64,000 nt of DNA from Draconibacterium aestuarii (GCA_026671195.1 JAPOHD010000010.1:569-64568); one strand, 5' to 3'; counted from the stretch's first letter, positions 45,518-55,798 are shown. A program made the numbers and translations. The notes: generated by a model from the sequence alone, not told the origin.

Positions 45518-46298
45518 TGGTATCCAAAAAAATAATGGCTCTTGAGCCTTTCCCTTTAGTTGATCTCATTTTAAAACGTGCACCTGCCATTTCCGTTCGG
45601 CTTTCCAGGTTTTTTAGTCCAAGGCCTGTATTCACTTTTTCTTCTAAATTAAATCCCTGTCCATTATCAACTATGGCAATCGCCAACGATTTGTTAGAAA
45701 AACGGGTATTCACATTTATTAAAGTTGCCCCCGAGTGTTTTATTGCATTATTCATAAGCTCCTGTACTACCCTAAAAAGTGCCAACTCCTTTTTACTGTC
45801 AAAACGAAACTGTTCGCCGCTTTTCCAGCATTCAATTTTTAAATCCTCAGCCTTATTCACCCAATTTGCCAATTCTTCCAAAGCAAAGAATAAGCCCAGT
45901 TTTTCCAGTGCCGGAGGTAATAAAGCTCTCGAAATTCGTCGAACTTGTGTGATTACATCATCCAAATATATTTTGGTTTCCACAGCCAGTGCTTTGGCAT
46001 TTTCCTCTTCCGACTTTCTTTCGATTCGGCCCACATTAAGTTTTACAACCGAAAGCATGGCACCAACTTCGTCATGCAAATCCTGAGCGATTCGTTTGCG
46101 TTCTTTTTCCTGCGCCTGAATTGTATTCTGTAATATTTGCTGTTGCTGTTCCTGTCTAACCTGATTGAGCTCCAGTTGTTTCTGCAGCAAACGCTTTTGA
46201 TAAGTAATAAAAAAGAAAAAAATACCTCCGGCCAGTAGCAACATACCCACTGAACCTATAAAATAGACCAAAACTACATCAGCACTACCAGAATCCAT
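45510..46298 (-). CDS. Membrane histidine kinase of the NarX type
   Basis: 262 residues. One N-terminal membrane helix (VLVYFIGSVGMLLLAGGIFFFF) with almost no extracellular part is followed by a coiled coil (~30-65). Next come a HisKA_3 dimerisation domain, with the phosphorylated histidine in IAQDLHDEVGAMLS, and an HATPase domain (LMNNAIKHS, VDNGQGFN, TGLGLKNLESR). Because it lacks a sensory domain, it probably senses through the membrane or a partner. It is a standard Bacteroidota LuxR-system partner. Confidence 0.9.
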   Translation of the reverse strand: MDSGSADVVLVYFIGSVGMLLLAGGIFFFFITYQKRLLQKQLELNQVRQEQQQQILQNTIQAQEKERKRIAQDLHDEVGAMLSVVKLNVGRIERKSEEENAKALAVETKIYLDDVITQVRRISRALLPPALEKLGLFFALEELANWVNKAEDLKIECWKSGEQFRFDSKKELALFRVVQELMNNAIKHSGATLINVNTRFSNKSLAIAIVDNGQGFNLEEKVNTGLGLKNLESRTEMAGARFKMRSTKGKGSRAIIFLDTNE

Positions 46299-46441
46299 AA
46301 TTAAAAATTATTGTCACAACCGACTAAAATACTTAACAAAATTGATATTTGTATATAATCAATAAATAATTTAAAAATGAAGTACGGCTTGGCAAATAAC
46401 TTTCTTAAATGTTCCGGTTGAAAAAGTAGTTGAAACCAATA

Positions 46442-47101
46442 TTAATTTACAAACGTTGTGCTGTGTTTATGCTGCTTTCCTGTCTTCCAAAAACCAATGG
46501 CTATTAATATGTAAAAGCCCACATTAAAAACCGTAAAATAAATATTAACCAGTTTCGAAAACTCCCTGGAATAATCCAGAATCATCATAAAAAGTATGTT
46601 ATAAAATAGATTGGCTGAAAAATAGAGTAACACAGCTGTATTAATCCACACCATTGGTTCAGCACTCAACTTACTAATATTTGTTTCAATCATTACCTTA
46701 TTAAAATACAAGATTGAAAATAAAACAAGAATTAAGCTACTGATGGCACGTGTATTTGAATATTCATAAAATCCCTGAATGAAAAGAAGATTAATAATAC
46801 AATAAAGCTCAAAAAGTACCATGGAAACAATAATCCATTTGGCGATTTTAGATTTATTAAAATGAAAATAGTACAGAAACGCGAGCAGCAGAAACTCAAT
46901 GGGGCCATATATATGTGTCCCTGGTAAAGTATTTTTTACCCCCAACCGACTTAACAAATGCAGTAATACTTCTGTTACAAGGGCATAACATACAAAAATG
47001 TATAAAAAGACATATTTCTTTTTAAGTGATTTAATAAAAACAGTTCCAAGAATTACTGCACTAAGTTCCGAGAGAATGTTAAGATACAAATAAAAAGGCA
47101 T
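46442..47101 (-). CDS. Seven-helix membrane protein of unknown function
   Basis: 219 residues, almost wholly membrane: about seven hydrophobic helices with short loops and a basic C-terminal tail (KTGKQHKHSTTF). A small charged loop after helix 2 carries GVKNTLPGTHIYGPIEFLL. The layout resembles small sensor or permease-like proteins, but I recognise no family. It follows the 47107-47754 gene by 5 bp and lies upstream of the histidine kinase with a 143-bp gap, so it might supply input to that kinase (speculative). Confidence 0.6.
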   Translation of the reverse strand: MPFYLYLNILSELSAVILGTVFIKSLKKKYVFLYIFVCYALVTEVLLHLLSRLGVKNTLPGTHIYGPIEFLLLAFLYYFHFNKSKIAKWIIVSMVLFELYCIINLLFIQGFYEYSNTRAISSLILVLFSILYFNKVMIETNISKLSAEPMVWINTAVLLYFSANLFYNILFMMILDYSREFSKLVNIYFTVFNVGFYILIAIGFWKTGKQHKHSTTFVN

Positions 47102-47106
47102 GAAAA

Positions 47107-47754
47107 TTACGTGTTGTAAATACTTCGTTCATCGCAATTGGGCGGGCAAATACTTGCATAGTCATAATCTTCACGGCTTTCGTCAACTGATCTCATATCT
47201 TCTGATGAAGCCATTGCACTAAGAATTACAGTCATTGTTTTCTGAATTCCAAACTCGATCTTAATATCAGGTTTACTCTGTACATTAAAAAGTTCGTGTA
47301 ATTCAAATTTGGTTAAAAGGTAAGCATTCGGATATATGTACTGTCGGTATGGTGCCTCAATGTCTTTCGTATCCAACTCTCCGCTACGCCACTTCCTGTA
47401 TAAATGAATACTTTCAATAACAGCTTCAGTATTGTCCGACATGTCAGCATTCGGCGCACCTAACTTAAACACCGGCGTTTCATAATCGGCGTAAACATCG
47501 CCACTTCCCAGCAAAAATGAAGAAACGGCAAAAGCACACAATTCGTATTTATCATCCTTTTTGGTAGCTTCCAATCCAAGATATATACGCACCCGGTTTT
47601 CATTTTCGCCAATTAAAGTTTTATACGTTTCTTTTTGAAGAATTAAATCCGGCACAATTAGGTTAAAAGTTTCTTTTGCTTCTTCTTTAAAGTTTTTTCG
47701 CCAATTCGCTGCTTTTCTGGGGGCAAGTTGATCTCGTTTCAATTTAGTTGTCAT
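47107..47754 (-). CDS. Soluble protein of unknown function
   Basis: 215 residues, no signal peptide or membrane segment. The N-terminus is basic (TTKLKRDQLAPRKAANWRKNFKEEAKE). The middle has short strand-like segments (RVRIYLGLEA, YELCAFAVSSFLLG) and the C-terminus an acidic tail ending CPPNCDE. I do not recognise it. The tight 5-bp spacing to the membrane protein gene suggests the two work together. Confidence 0.6.
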   Translation of the reverse strand: MTTKLKRDQLAPRKAANWRKNFKEEAKETFNLIVPDLILQKETYKTLIGENENRVRIYLGLEATKKDDKYELCAFAVSSFLLGSGDVYADYETPVFKLGAPNADMSDNTEAVIESIHLYRKWRSGELDTKDIEAPYRQYIYPNAYLLTKFELHELFNVQSKPDIKIEFGIQKTMTVILSAMASSEDMRSVDESREDYDYASICPPNCDERSIYNT

Positions 47755-48169
47755 ACATTAAGTATTTGGTTTTGATAAAAATAGATAAAATGTTTTACAT
47801 AAATGCATTTAAAAAAATATATTATAACACTGTTGCCCGGTAAAAAGTATTCATTATTAACAGACCCTTCGCTTCATTTCATTACGCTCAGGATGACAAG
47901 GAGTTACGACTGACAGGGCTTTGGGGAGGGATCTCTTTAACTTTAATCGGACAGTAGTGATATTATAACAATACCGGTTATTTGATTTTTACCCTCAACA
48001 GGTACTACATGTAAACATTATAATCCCGGGGCTAATAATTCTAAAAAGATTCCAATTCAGAACAAAATTTATTTCGAATACTCTTCAATAAAACTGCCCG
48101 CCAAAAATTTTAACGGGCAGTGCTGTTAAACAAGAAACAGTATAAATCTAAGGTTTAGTAAAATACTTA
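47755..48169. other. 415-bp gap with a dispersed-repeat-like fragment
   Basis: Around 47870-47900 the DNA reads ACCCTTCGCTTC...CGCTCAGGATGACA. I recall similar words recurring between genes in Bacteroidota, so this may be a piece of a dispersed repeat; I cannot check that here. A terminator at the right end is listed separately. No gene seen. Confidence 0.4.
48093..48121 (-). terminator. Terminator of the 48170-49369 gene
   Basis: ACTGCCCG and CGGGCAGT form an eight-base stem; the - strand reading continues with TTTTATT. Confidence 0.7.
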
Positions 48170-49369
48170 CTAAAATTCATCGTAATTATAATCGTCGTTA
48201 AAATGATACCCCTGACTTATATATCCATCGTTGTATGCATAATATCTTTCGGGATAATGCACAAGGCTGAATCCTTGATTCCCCCACTCGAAAAATAAAT
48301 TACCTAATCTAAAATACATATAACCATTAATGTAAACTTGTTCATATCCTCTTGGTAAATAATCAAATTCAAAACCAAAAGGAAGATCAACCAAAACATA
48401 ACCAACCCCCATTCGATATCTGAAAAAATGGCCGTTGTAACAGTAGTAATTATGATGGTTGTGTACAAATATCTGTGGACGATAATCGAATCGACGAATT
48501 ACATGACCGTATTTATAATGATGGTAATAGTGGTTGTGATACACATAAGAGCGAGGATTATAACCATAATAATAATCGCGCCAACTGTTTTGATTCCAAC
48601 GATAACGTTCCCAATTACGATCCCAGTGATTGTATTTTTGATGATTGTAACGACTGTAATATTTACTATCATTACGGTTGTAATTCATTTTTCCAGGACG
48701 TTTATTACCAGTCCAATACCCACTCTTGCCTTTGTAATTTTTATTGGGGATATACCTTTTATCGGTATTGTCCACACGGTAGAAATTGCGATTATGTGTT
48801 GCCGAACTTCTATCCGGCTTACGTATATTCGAACGACTTGATGTTGAACCTGACTTATTGTTTGTGTAACGAGTATCTCCCCCCGAACGATTTGAACTGC
48901 GCGTTACATCTGTTTTACTGCTGCGATTTGCATAAATACCTGCATTCCTGTTTGTTGTTCCCCTACTATTTGTATTACCGGGCTGTGTAGAGTATTTCCG
49001 AACATCTTCTCTACTTTTACTCACGGTTCGTGGTGCAGATTGACTTCTTTGGCTATTTTGTGAATTATTAATTGTAGCATTTTTATTCCTATTATTCGAA
49101 TCTCGCGATACTGAAGTTTTTGATTTTTGCTGAACATTTCGTTTCGCTTTTAATTTTGGGTCCACAGATGTTCGTTGTACTTTATCGTAGTCTTTATAAG
49201 TACTTTTCTTCTGAACTGTTTCCCTTACATTCTTCCTTCTATCCGGTTCTCTGTTTTCAGCGTGTTGCTGAGTTGACCGGCGTTGAGCTTGTGCAGGAAG
49301 TATTGTTGCTGTTGTAACTGCCGCCAGAGTAATCATCGTGGCAAACAGTCTTAATTTTGTTGCTTTCAT
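48170..49369 (-). CDS. Exported low-complexity protein with Tyr-rich C-terminal domain
   Basis: 399 residues. A signal peptide (FATMITLAAVTTATILPAQAQ) is followed by ~190 residues rich in Ser, Arg, Asn, Lys and Gln, without predicted structure. Then comes a His/Tyr-rich stretch (YYHHYKYGH) and a C-terminal ~110-residue domain with repeated aromatic motifs (DLPFGFEFDYLPRGYEQVYINGYMYF, split here as LPFGFEFDYLPRGY and VYINGYMYF). The last part resembles the small Bacteroidota domain called DUF6515. The basic tract might bind polyanions such as polysaccharide or nucleic acid; this is a guess from composition. Confidence 0.65.
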   Translation of the reverse strand: MKATKLRLFATMITLAAVTTATILPAQAQRRSTQQHAENREPDRRKNVRETVQKKSTYKDYDKVQRTSVDPKLKAKRNVQQKSKTSVSRDSNNRNKNATINNSQNSQRSQSAPRTVSKSREDVRKYSTQPGNTNSRGTTNRNAGIYANRSSKTDVTRSSNRSGGDTRYTNNKSGSTSSRSNIRKPDRSSATHNRNFYRVDNTDKRYIPNKNYKGKSGYWTGNKRPGKMNYNRNDSKYYSRYNHQKYNHWDRNWERYRWNQNSWRDYYYGYNPRSYVYHNHYYHHYKYGHVIRRFDYRPQIFVHNHHNYYCYNGHFFRYRMGVGYVLVDLPFGFEFDYLPRGYEQVYINGYMYFRLGNLFFEWGNQGFSLVHYPERYYAYNDGYISQGYHFNDDYNYDEF

Positions 49370-49555
49370 GATAATAGATTTAAAAATTCAACAAATTGTT
49401 TGCTTTGCTCTTTTGGCGCGCCTAAAATAAAAACCGGTATTTGATGTACGTATTGCAAAGGCTGTGCCAAAACATAACACTAACAATCCCGCCCACACAG
49501 AACGCACTAATAATCAGCCACGTTTGCCTCTCTTTTTTTTCTAATTAATTCTCTC

Positions 49556-49563
49556 TACTTTTG
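49556..49563 (+). promoter_or_regulatory. Candidate -7 element for ruvX
   Basis: TACTTTTG is an exact TAnnTTTG. At the -33 distance there is TTTT within a T run. The start codon is 17 bases downstream. Confidence 0.5.
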
Positions 49564-49580
49564 CAGCGATTTATTGGTAT

Positions 49581-50006
49581 ATGGGAAGAATATTATCTAT
49601 CGATTACGGAAGAAAACGGGTAGGGATTGCAGTTACCGACCCGTCTCAAATTATTGCCAACCGACTTACAACGGTTGCCACACATACCATTTGGGATTTT
49701 TTAAAAGAGTATTTTGAAAAAGAGCAGGTAGAAGCTGTAGTTGTAGGTTACCCTAAACAAATGAACAACCAGGCTTCAGAAGCTGTTAGGTATATAAATC
49801 CATTTTTAAAAAAATTTCAGCAAATATATCCTGAAATGAAATTGGAGATTTTGGATGAGAGATTTACATCAAAAATAGCTTTTCAAACCATGATTGATGG
49901 TGGACTGAAAAAGAAAAAGAGGCAGGACAAGGCAATGGTTGATGCGGTGAGTGCAACTATTATTCTGCAAAGTTATTTAGAACAGAGAAGAAATTTAATG
50001 AAGTAA
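49581..50006 (+). CDS. ruvX: Holliday junction resolvase-like protein YqgF/RuvX
   Basis: 141 residues, RNase H-like fold. The acidic residues and motifs are RILSIDYGRKRVGIAVTDP, VVGYPKQMN, LDERFTS and DAVSATIILQSYL. The family is linked both to junction resolution and to 16S rRNA 5'-end maturation. It is first of a + strand group with def and comEC, with gaps of 87 and 57 bp. Confidence 0.9.
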   Translation: MGRILSIDYGRKRVGIAVTDPSQIIANRLTTVATHTIWDFLKEYFEKEQVEAVVVGYPKQMNNQASEAVRYINPFLKKFQQIYPEMKLEILDERFTSKIAFQTMIDGGLKKKKRQDKAMVDAVSATIILQSYLEQRRNLMK

Positions 50007-50093
50007 AATGAACTTGATAAAAATTACCATCTATAAGGGTATACTATTTCAATCAGGTTTTTTTAACTACCAACAATAGAAAAATAGATACGA

Positions 50094-50645
50094 ATGAAAT
50101 ATCCGGTAACGGTATATGGCGATCCACTTTTGCGCAAAAAGGCCAAAGAAATTGATAAAGACGATCCAAATTTGAAAGAAATTATTGAAAATATGTGGGA
50201 AACCATGTATTATTCTGATGGTGTTGGATTGGCAGCTCCACAGGTAGGCAAGTCTATTCGTTTATTTGTTATCGATGCATCTTCGGGTGCCGATGAAGAA
50301 CCCGAACTGGAAGGATTTAAAAAGGTATTTATTAATCCTGAAATTATTGATACCGATGGTGAAGAGTGGATAATGAACGAAGGTTGTTTAAGTTTGCCTG
50401 AAATAAGAGAAGATGTTTCGCGCCCGGATGAAGTGACTATTCGTTATTTCGACGAGAACTTTGAGGAGCATGAAGAAACCTACAGAGGTTTTGCAGGTAG
50501 AGTTATCCAACATGAGTATGATCATTTGGAAGGCGTACTATTTATCGATCATTTGTCACCATTACGTAAACGTTTATTAAAAGGGAAGCTCCAAAACATT
50601 GCTAAAGGAAAAGTTATTCCACACTACAGAATAAAAGTTCCGTAA
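50094..50645 (+). CDS. def: Peptide deformylase
   Basis: 183 residues. All three catalytic motifs are present: GVGLAAPQVG, EGCLSLPE and QHEYDHLEG, supplying the metal ligands Cys and two His and the catalytic Glu. It removes the formyl group from new proteins. Its length and the C-terminal extension (LLKGKLQNIAKGKV) are normal for Bacteroidota. Confidence 0.96.
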   Translation: MKYPVTVYGDPLLRKKAKEIDKDDPNLKEIIENMWETMYYSDGVGLAAPQVGKSIRLFVIDASSGADEEPELEGFKKVFINPEIIDTDGEEWIMNEGCLSLPEIREDVSRPDEVTIRYFDENFEEHEETYRGFAGRVIQHEYDHLEGVLFIDHLSPLRKRLLKGKLQNIAKGKVIPHYRIKVP

Positions 50646-50702
50646 AACCGTAACCCTTTCCTCCGTTTTTCGTTTGAGTGAGAAATCCTTCAGGCGAATA
50701 CC

Positions 50703-52724
50703 GTGGAAAACACCTTTCAAAAAATACCCTTTCTCAGAATTGCACTGGCATTTGCCATTGGTGTTCTAATTGGTAGCTACATTAAGGTATCCCCAAATAT
50801 ACTCCTTACAGCATTGCTCCTCACTCTGCTGATCCTGTTAATTATAAATAATAAATACAGTTACTTTCTTGCCTCTGCTTTTGGTTTTTTTGTTCACCTC
50901 TTATTTCTGATTCTGGGAACAATTGTGTTTACCAACTACAATACTGAACCCTATTTTTTTGAAAAGGGAATTTCGGTTGGAACAATACTGGAAAGGCCGC
51001 AGGAAAAACAAAACTCTTACAAATCAATAATTGAAATCACTGCTGTTAAAACCGGTAATTCAATCTCTCGTACCAACGAAAAGGTATTGGTGTATTTTGC
51101 AAAAAGTGAACGAGTTAAATCATTAAAACCAGGCGATCAAATAAGTACAAACACCTCTCCTGAAGTGATAAAAAATTATGGCAATCCTTATGAATTTGAT
51201 TATAAAAGGTATCTGAAAAACAAACGAATTTACAGGCAGGTGTACTTAAACGACAGAAACTGGAAACTCACAAATCACAGCTCCGTCACTCTGCCTGTAA
51301 AAGCCGAAATACTCCGCGAAAAACTCCTGAAAATTTACCACAACCAAAACCTGGGTTCAAATGAAACTGAAATTTTATCGGCCCTGACGTTGGGCTACAA
51401 ACGAGATTTGGACCCTGAAACCAAGCGAGTATTCTCAGCTGCCGGAGCAATGCATGTACTGGCTGTTTCCGGATTACATGTTGGAATTATTTTTATGGTT
51501 TTCAACTTCATTTTTGGGTTCTTGAAAAAGCATAAAACCGGACGCTATATTTTTGTACTATTTGCAATTGTACTGCTGTGGTTTTATGCTTTCATCACGG
51601 GATTATCGCCTTCGGTATTGCGAGCAGCCACAATGTTTAGCATTGTTATTATTGGCGACAATATGAATCGCAGAGCGAACATTTACAATTCGTTGTCTGC
51701 TTCAGCGCTCTTTTTATTACTGATAAATCCCAACAATCTTTTCGAAGTTGGATTTCAGCTCTCCTACTCAGCCGTTTTCGGTATCGTTTATTTGTATCCC
51801 AAACTGGAAAAACTATTCCCGGTTAAAAACAAACTCCTTAAATTCTTTTGGGATTTGGTTTGCGTTTCAATTGCAGCCCAAATTGCCACATTCCCTTTAA
51901 CTTCATTTTATTTCAACCAGTTTCCTACTTTTTTCTGGCTCACTAATATTGTAATAATTCCGGCCATTACTTTGCTTATTCCATTAGGAATTTCCATGCT
52001 ACTATTTTCACAAATAGCATTCATTTCATCAGGTTTGGCGTTTCTGGTAAAATGGATGATAAAAACGGTATATTTTGTTTTGCAATTTATCGAATCACTT
52101 CCGTATTCAACAACTGATATCTCACTTTATCCCGTCGAACTTTTTCTTTTACTCACTTTTATGTTTTTTACGTTTATACTTATTAAAACTAAACAAACAA
52201 CCTACCTAAAGTTAGCATTTACGGCCCTGCTTTTCTTTTCAATTTCTGTTTTACAGGCCAATTTCAGCCAACAAAGAAGTCGCGAAATAATTGTTTTTAA
52301 CAATCCGAAAAACCCGACTGTCCAGCTAGTTGCAGGAAGAAAAAACTATGTCATTTCAAAAAACCAATTTGAAAAAGACGACTTTTTCTATCGGCAAATT
52401 CAGAGTATTAATCGAAAAAAAAGATTGATTGAACCTGTCTGTGTTCAAAGCAATAATTTTTACTCGGATGATTTTTTGTTTCAAAAAAGTGGGCTTCTTC
52501 TTTTCGAAGGAGAAATTATACTATTCGCCAAAAAAGGACAAAACCTTTTTACTTCCTTTCACCCAGATTATATTATTATTGATCAAAATATAACACCGAA
52601 TTTACCAGAGATTACCAATAATACAAAAATCATTTCGGCAAAACAGCTTTATCCTTCCTTAAAAAGCAACAATTTACATTTATTAATAAGTGACGGGGCT
52701 TTTCACCATAAATGGAAGAGGTAA
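50703..52724 (+). CDS. comEC: ComEC/Rec2-family membrane channel
   Basis: 673 residues with a GTG start. The N-terminal helices are followed by an OB-like DUF4131 part (~60-190) and the Competence core with ALTLGYKRDLDPE, AAGAMHVLAVSGLHVGII and AFITGLSPSVLRA. About nine more membrane helices follow. The C-terminal ~170 residues are not a complete metallo-beta-lactamase domain; its metal-binding HxHxDH is absent, as in many Bacteroidota ComEC proteins. The family moves single-stranded DNA across the inner membrane. Confidence 0.85.
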   Translation: MENTFQKIPFLRIALAFAIGVLIGSYIKVSPNILLTALLLTLLILLIINNKYSYFLASAFGFFVHLLFLILGTIVFTNYNTEPYFFEKGISVGTILERPQEKQNSYKSIIEITAVKTGNSISRTNEKVLVYFAKSERVKSLKPGDQISTNTSPEVIKNYGNPYEFDYKRYLKNKRIYRQVYLNDRNWKLTNHSSVTLPVKAEILREKLLKIYHNQNLGSNETEILSALTLGYKRDLDPETKRVFSAAGAMHVLAVSGLHVGIIFMVFNFIFGFLKKHKTGRYIFVLFAIVLLWFYAFITGLSPSVLRAATMFSIVIIGDNMNRRANIYNSLSASALFLLLINPNNLFEVGFQLSYSAVFGIVYLYPKLEKLFPVKNKLLKFFWDLVCVSIAAQIATFPLTSFYFNQFPTFFWLTNIVIIPAITLLIPLGISMLLFSQIAFISSGLAFLVKWMIKTVYFVLQFIESLPYSTTDISLYPVELFLLLTFMFFTFILIKTKQTTYLKLAFTALLFFSISVLQANFSQQRSREIIVFNNPKNPTVQLVAGRKNYVISKNQFEKDDFFYRQIQSINRKKRLIEPVCVQSNNFYSDDFLFQKSGLLLFEGEIILFAKKGQNLFTSFHPDYIIIDQNITPNLPEITNNTKIISAKQLYPSLKSNNLHLLISDGAFHHKWKR

Positions 52725-52946
52725 TTTAAATGCAATACTGCCTCATAATCATTATGAACCACTACTTATTGTCAGGCTAGTAACACATGATTTAAAATAC
52801 AATAACGGGCAAGGATAAAAAACGTAGCTTATTTTTTGTAATTTAGTATGTTAAATTTTGTGTAGCTTATCGGGTTTAAGAAACAATTTTGAATTGTAGT
52901 TAAGAACATATTACATTATTTTGCTCCAATATTATAAGACAGACAG

Positions 52947-54281
52947 ATGAAAGTTGTAATTGCCGGCGCGGGTGAAGTTGGAACGCATTTAGCACGAATG
53001 TTAACCAATGAAAATCACGACATTGTTCTATTAGACGATTCTCCAGAGAAGCTTTCTAAGATTAGTGCAGAAGTGGATTTAATGACCATAACCGGATCTG
53101 CCCATTCTTTTCAGGATTTGAAGAAGACCGATCTTGCAAAATCTGATTTATTTATTGCAGTAACTCCTTTCGAAGAACGAAATGTATTGGCTTGTTCAAT
53201 GGCATCGTATCTTGGAGTTGGCAGAACAATTGCCCGAATAAATAACCAGGAATACTTACAGGAAAGTTATCGTAAGAAGCTGAATAACCTGGGCATTCAT
53301 GAATTAATTTACCCAGAGAGTTTGGCAGCCAAAGAAATTGTGGCCTCGGTAAAACAAACTGCAACCCGGCAACTCATTGAATTTTCAAATGGCAAACTGA
53401 TTTTGATGGGAATCAAAGTTCGCGAAAATGCACTGATTCTTAATAAAACTTTTGAAGAACTGTCGCAGGAAAATCAACACTTGCTTGTTGTAGCCATTCA
53501 GCGAAATAATATAACCATTATTCCAAAAGGAACCGACTTCATAAAAAATGGTGATGTGGTTTATTTTATTACCACACGTAGCGAACAACAAAATGTATTT
53601 GACCTTACCGGGAAAAAACAGTTTGATGTAAAAAACATCATGTTTTTAGGTGGAAGTCGAATTGCTCAGAAAGCCATTGAAAAACTGGGCGACAATTATC
53701 GCATCAAGATTATTGAAGATAGCAGGGAGAAATGCGAACAAATTGCCGACAAGTTTGAAAATGTTCTTGTTATAAATGGCGATGGCCGAAACCTAAACCT
53801 GTTAAAAGAAGAAGGTATTGAAAAAATGGATGCTTTTGTGGCCACTACCGGAAATTCGGAAACCAATATTTTGGGATGTCACCTGGCAAAAAGTTTTGGA
53901 GTTCGCCGAACAGTTGCCGAAGTTGAGAACCTGGCATATATGAGCCTGGCCGACAACATGAACATTGGCAGTATCTTCAACAAAAAACTCATTGCTGCCG
54001 GTTACATTTATCGTTTTACTTTAAATGCCGAAATTTCGAAAGTAAAATGTTTATCTGCATCCGATGCTGAGGTTTTTGAATTTATCGCAAAACCAGGAGC
54101 CAAAATAATAGAAAAGCCAATTAAAGATCTGGATTTTCCTGATGAAGCAAAAATTGGTGGATTAATACGTGGTAATATGGGTTACATTGCTCATGGTTAC
54201 ACCCAAATACAGGAAGGTGATAAAGTGGTAGTTTTCACCCTTCCTTCAGGAATAAAAAAATTAGAAAAATTTTTCAAATAG
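52947..54281 (+). CDS. trkA: Trk potassium uptake regulatory subunit
   Basis: 444 residues, soluble, two tandem TrkA_N/TrkA_C halves. The first Rossmann loop is VVIAGAGEVGTHLAR with the acidic LLDDS; the second is IMFLGGSRIAQKAIE. Between and after them are the small ligand-binding TrkA_C domains. It binds NAD(H) or adenine nucleotides and gates the TrkH channel encoded 18 bp downstream. Confidence 0.93.
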   Translation: MKVVIAGAGEVGTHLARMLTNENHDIVLLDDSPEKLSKISAEVDLMTITGSAHSFQDLKKTDLAKSDLFIAVTPFEERNVLACSMASYLGVGRTIARINNQEYLQESYRKKLNNLGIHELIYPESLAAKEIVASVKQTATRQLIEFSNGKLILMGIKVRENALILNKTFEELSQENQHLLVVAIQRNNITIIPKGTDFIKNGDVVYFITTRSEQQNVFDLTGKKQFDVKNIMFLGGSRIAQKAIEKLGDNYRIKIIEDSREKCEQIADKFENVLVINGDGRNLNLLKEEGIEKMDAFVATTGNSETNILGCHLAKSFGVRRTVAEVENLAYMSLADNMNIGSIFNKKLIAAGYIYRFTLNAEISKVKCLSASDAEVFEFIAKPGAKIIEKPIKDLDFPDEAKIGGLIRGNMGYIAHGYTQIQEGDKVVVFTLPSGIKKLEKFFK

Positions 54282-54299
54282 CAGAGTAATCACCAGAGT

Positions 54300-55745
54300 A
54301 TGAATCTAAAAATAATTTTTCGGGTCCTTGGATTTTTACTTGTGGTTGAAGGTTGTGCCATGCTTTTGGCACTTGCTATTGCCCTTCTGTATGGAGAACA
54401 AGACCTTTTTGCTTTTCTCATTTCATCGGGAATAAGTCTAGGGGTTGGTGGCATTATTGTTCTTGGCACCGCAAAAGCAAAAAAAGATATTGGTAAACGA
54501 GAAGGTTTTATTATTGTTTCGATGGTTTGGATCGTATTCTCGTTTTTTGGATGTCTCCCTTATATTTTTAGTGGTTCTATTCCAAATTTCACCGATGCCT
54601 TTTTCGAAACAATGTCGGGTTTTACCACAACAGGATCGTCAGTTTTAAACGATATTGAATCGCTTCCTCATGGTATTTTATTCTGGCGGAGTATGTCTCA
54701 ATGGCTTGGGGGTATGGGGATTATCGTCCTTTCACTCGCCATTTTGCCTGTGTTTGGAATTGGCGGCATGCAGCTATTTATGGCCGAAGTACCTGGACCA
54801 ACACCCGACAAAATAAGTCCGCGCATTAAACAAACAGCAAAAACACTCTGGAAAATATACATGGCATTTACCCTTGCCGAAACCCTATTATTATGGATTG
54901 GCGGAATGACCTTTTTCGATGCCATTAACCATTCGTTTACAACCATGGCTACCGGAGGTTTTTCAACCAAACAAGCGAGTGTAGCTTACTGGTCATCGCC
55001 TTTCATTCAGTACGTAATTATAGTATTCATGTTTCTGGCAGGTACAAATTTCACTCTTTCGTATTTTGCCCTAAAAGGTAAATTTTCAATTGTTTTTAAA
55101 GATGAAGAATTTAAGTATTACGGATTATTTGTAATTGGTTTTACAGCCCTAATCTTTATTGGATTGTTAATTACAACCCAGTTGGGAGTAGAACAGGCAT
55201 TTCGCGACTCACTGTTTCAGGTAATAACAATAATAACCACAACCGGATATGCCACAGCTGATTACCTAACATGGGCACCGGTACTTACCATGCTCATTTT
55301 TATGCTCTTCTTTTTTGGAGGCTCGGCCGGTTCAACAGGTGGTGGTATTAAGATCATGCGGATTGTAGTTTTATTAAAAAATGGTTATTACGAATTAAAA
55401 CGTTTGGTTCATCCGCATGCTATTATACCGGTTAAGTTCAATAAACATTCGGTCGACTCGAAAATAGTTACCAACGTTTTGGCATTCTTTATCATTTACC
55501 TCGTAATTTTTGCAATTAGCACTATAATATTTACGTTAATCGAGCCAAATATGGAATCGTCGATGGGGGCTGTGGCAACTTGCCTTGGAAATATTGGTCC
55601 TGGCTTGGGAAGCGTTGGTCCTGCCGATAATTTTCACCACATTAAACCTGTCGGAAAATGGTTCCTTTCGTTTTTAATGTTACTCGGCAGGTTGGAATTA
55701 TTTACTGTTTTGGTATTATTCTCGCCTTCTTTCTGGAAAGAATAG
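54300..55745 (+). CDS. trkH: Trk potassium transporter membrane subunit
   Basis: 481 residues, about ten membrane helices. The four pore-loop signatures of the Trk/Ktr fold are visible, for example MSGFTTTGSSVL, MATGGFSTK, TTTGYAT and LGNIGPGLG, together with GGSAGSTGGGIKIMR. It imports K+ with TrkA. The gene follows trkA in one operon. Confidence 0.94.
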   Translation: MNLKIIFRVLGFLLVVEGCAMLLALAIALLYGEQDLFAFLISSGISLGVGGIIVLGTAKAKKDIGKREGFIIVSMVWIVFSFFGCLPYIFSGSIPNFTDAFFETMSGFTTTGSSVLNDIESLPHGILFWRSMSQWLGGMGIIVLSLAILPVFGIGGMQLFMAEVPGPTPDKISPRIKQTAKTLWKIYMAFTLAETLLLWIGGMTFFDAINHSFTTMATGGFSTKQASVAYWSSPFIQYVIIVFMFLAGTNFTLSYFALKGKFSIVFKDEEFKYYGLFVIGFTALIFIGLLITTQLGVEQAFRDSLFQVITIITTTGYATADYLTWAPVLTMLIFMLFFFGGSAGSTGGGIKIMRIVVLLKNGYYELKRLVHPHAIIPVKFNKHSVDSKIVTNVLAFFIIYLVIFAISTIIFTLIEPNMESSMGAVATCLGNIGPGLGSVGPADNFHHIKPVGKWFLSFLMLLGRLELFTVLVLFSPSFWKE

Positions 55746-55798
55746 AATTGAATTAAGCAGTTCAACAATAACTAACTTCTTGCCAAATTAGCGGTTTA

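Noticed and set aside
48428-48990. Long + strand frames opposite the 48170-49369 gene
   Set aside because: They mirror the low-complexity Asn/Tyr/His codons of the - strand gene, which has a signal peptide and a terminator.
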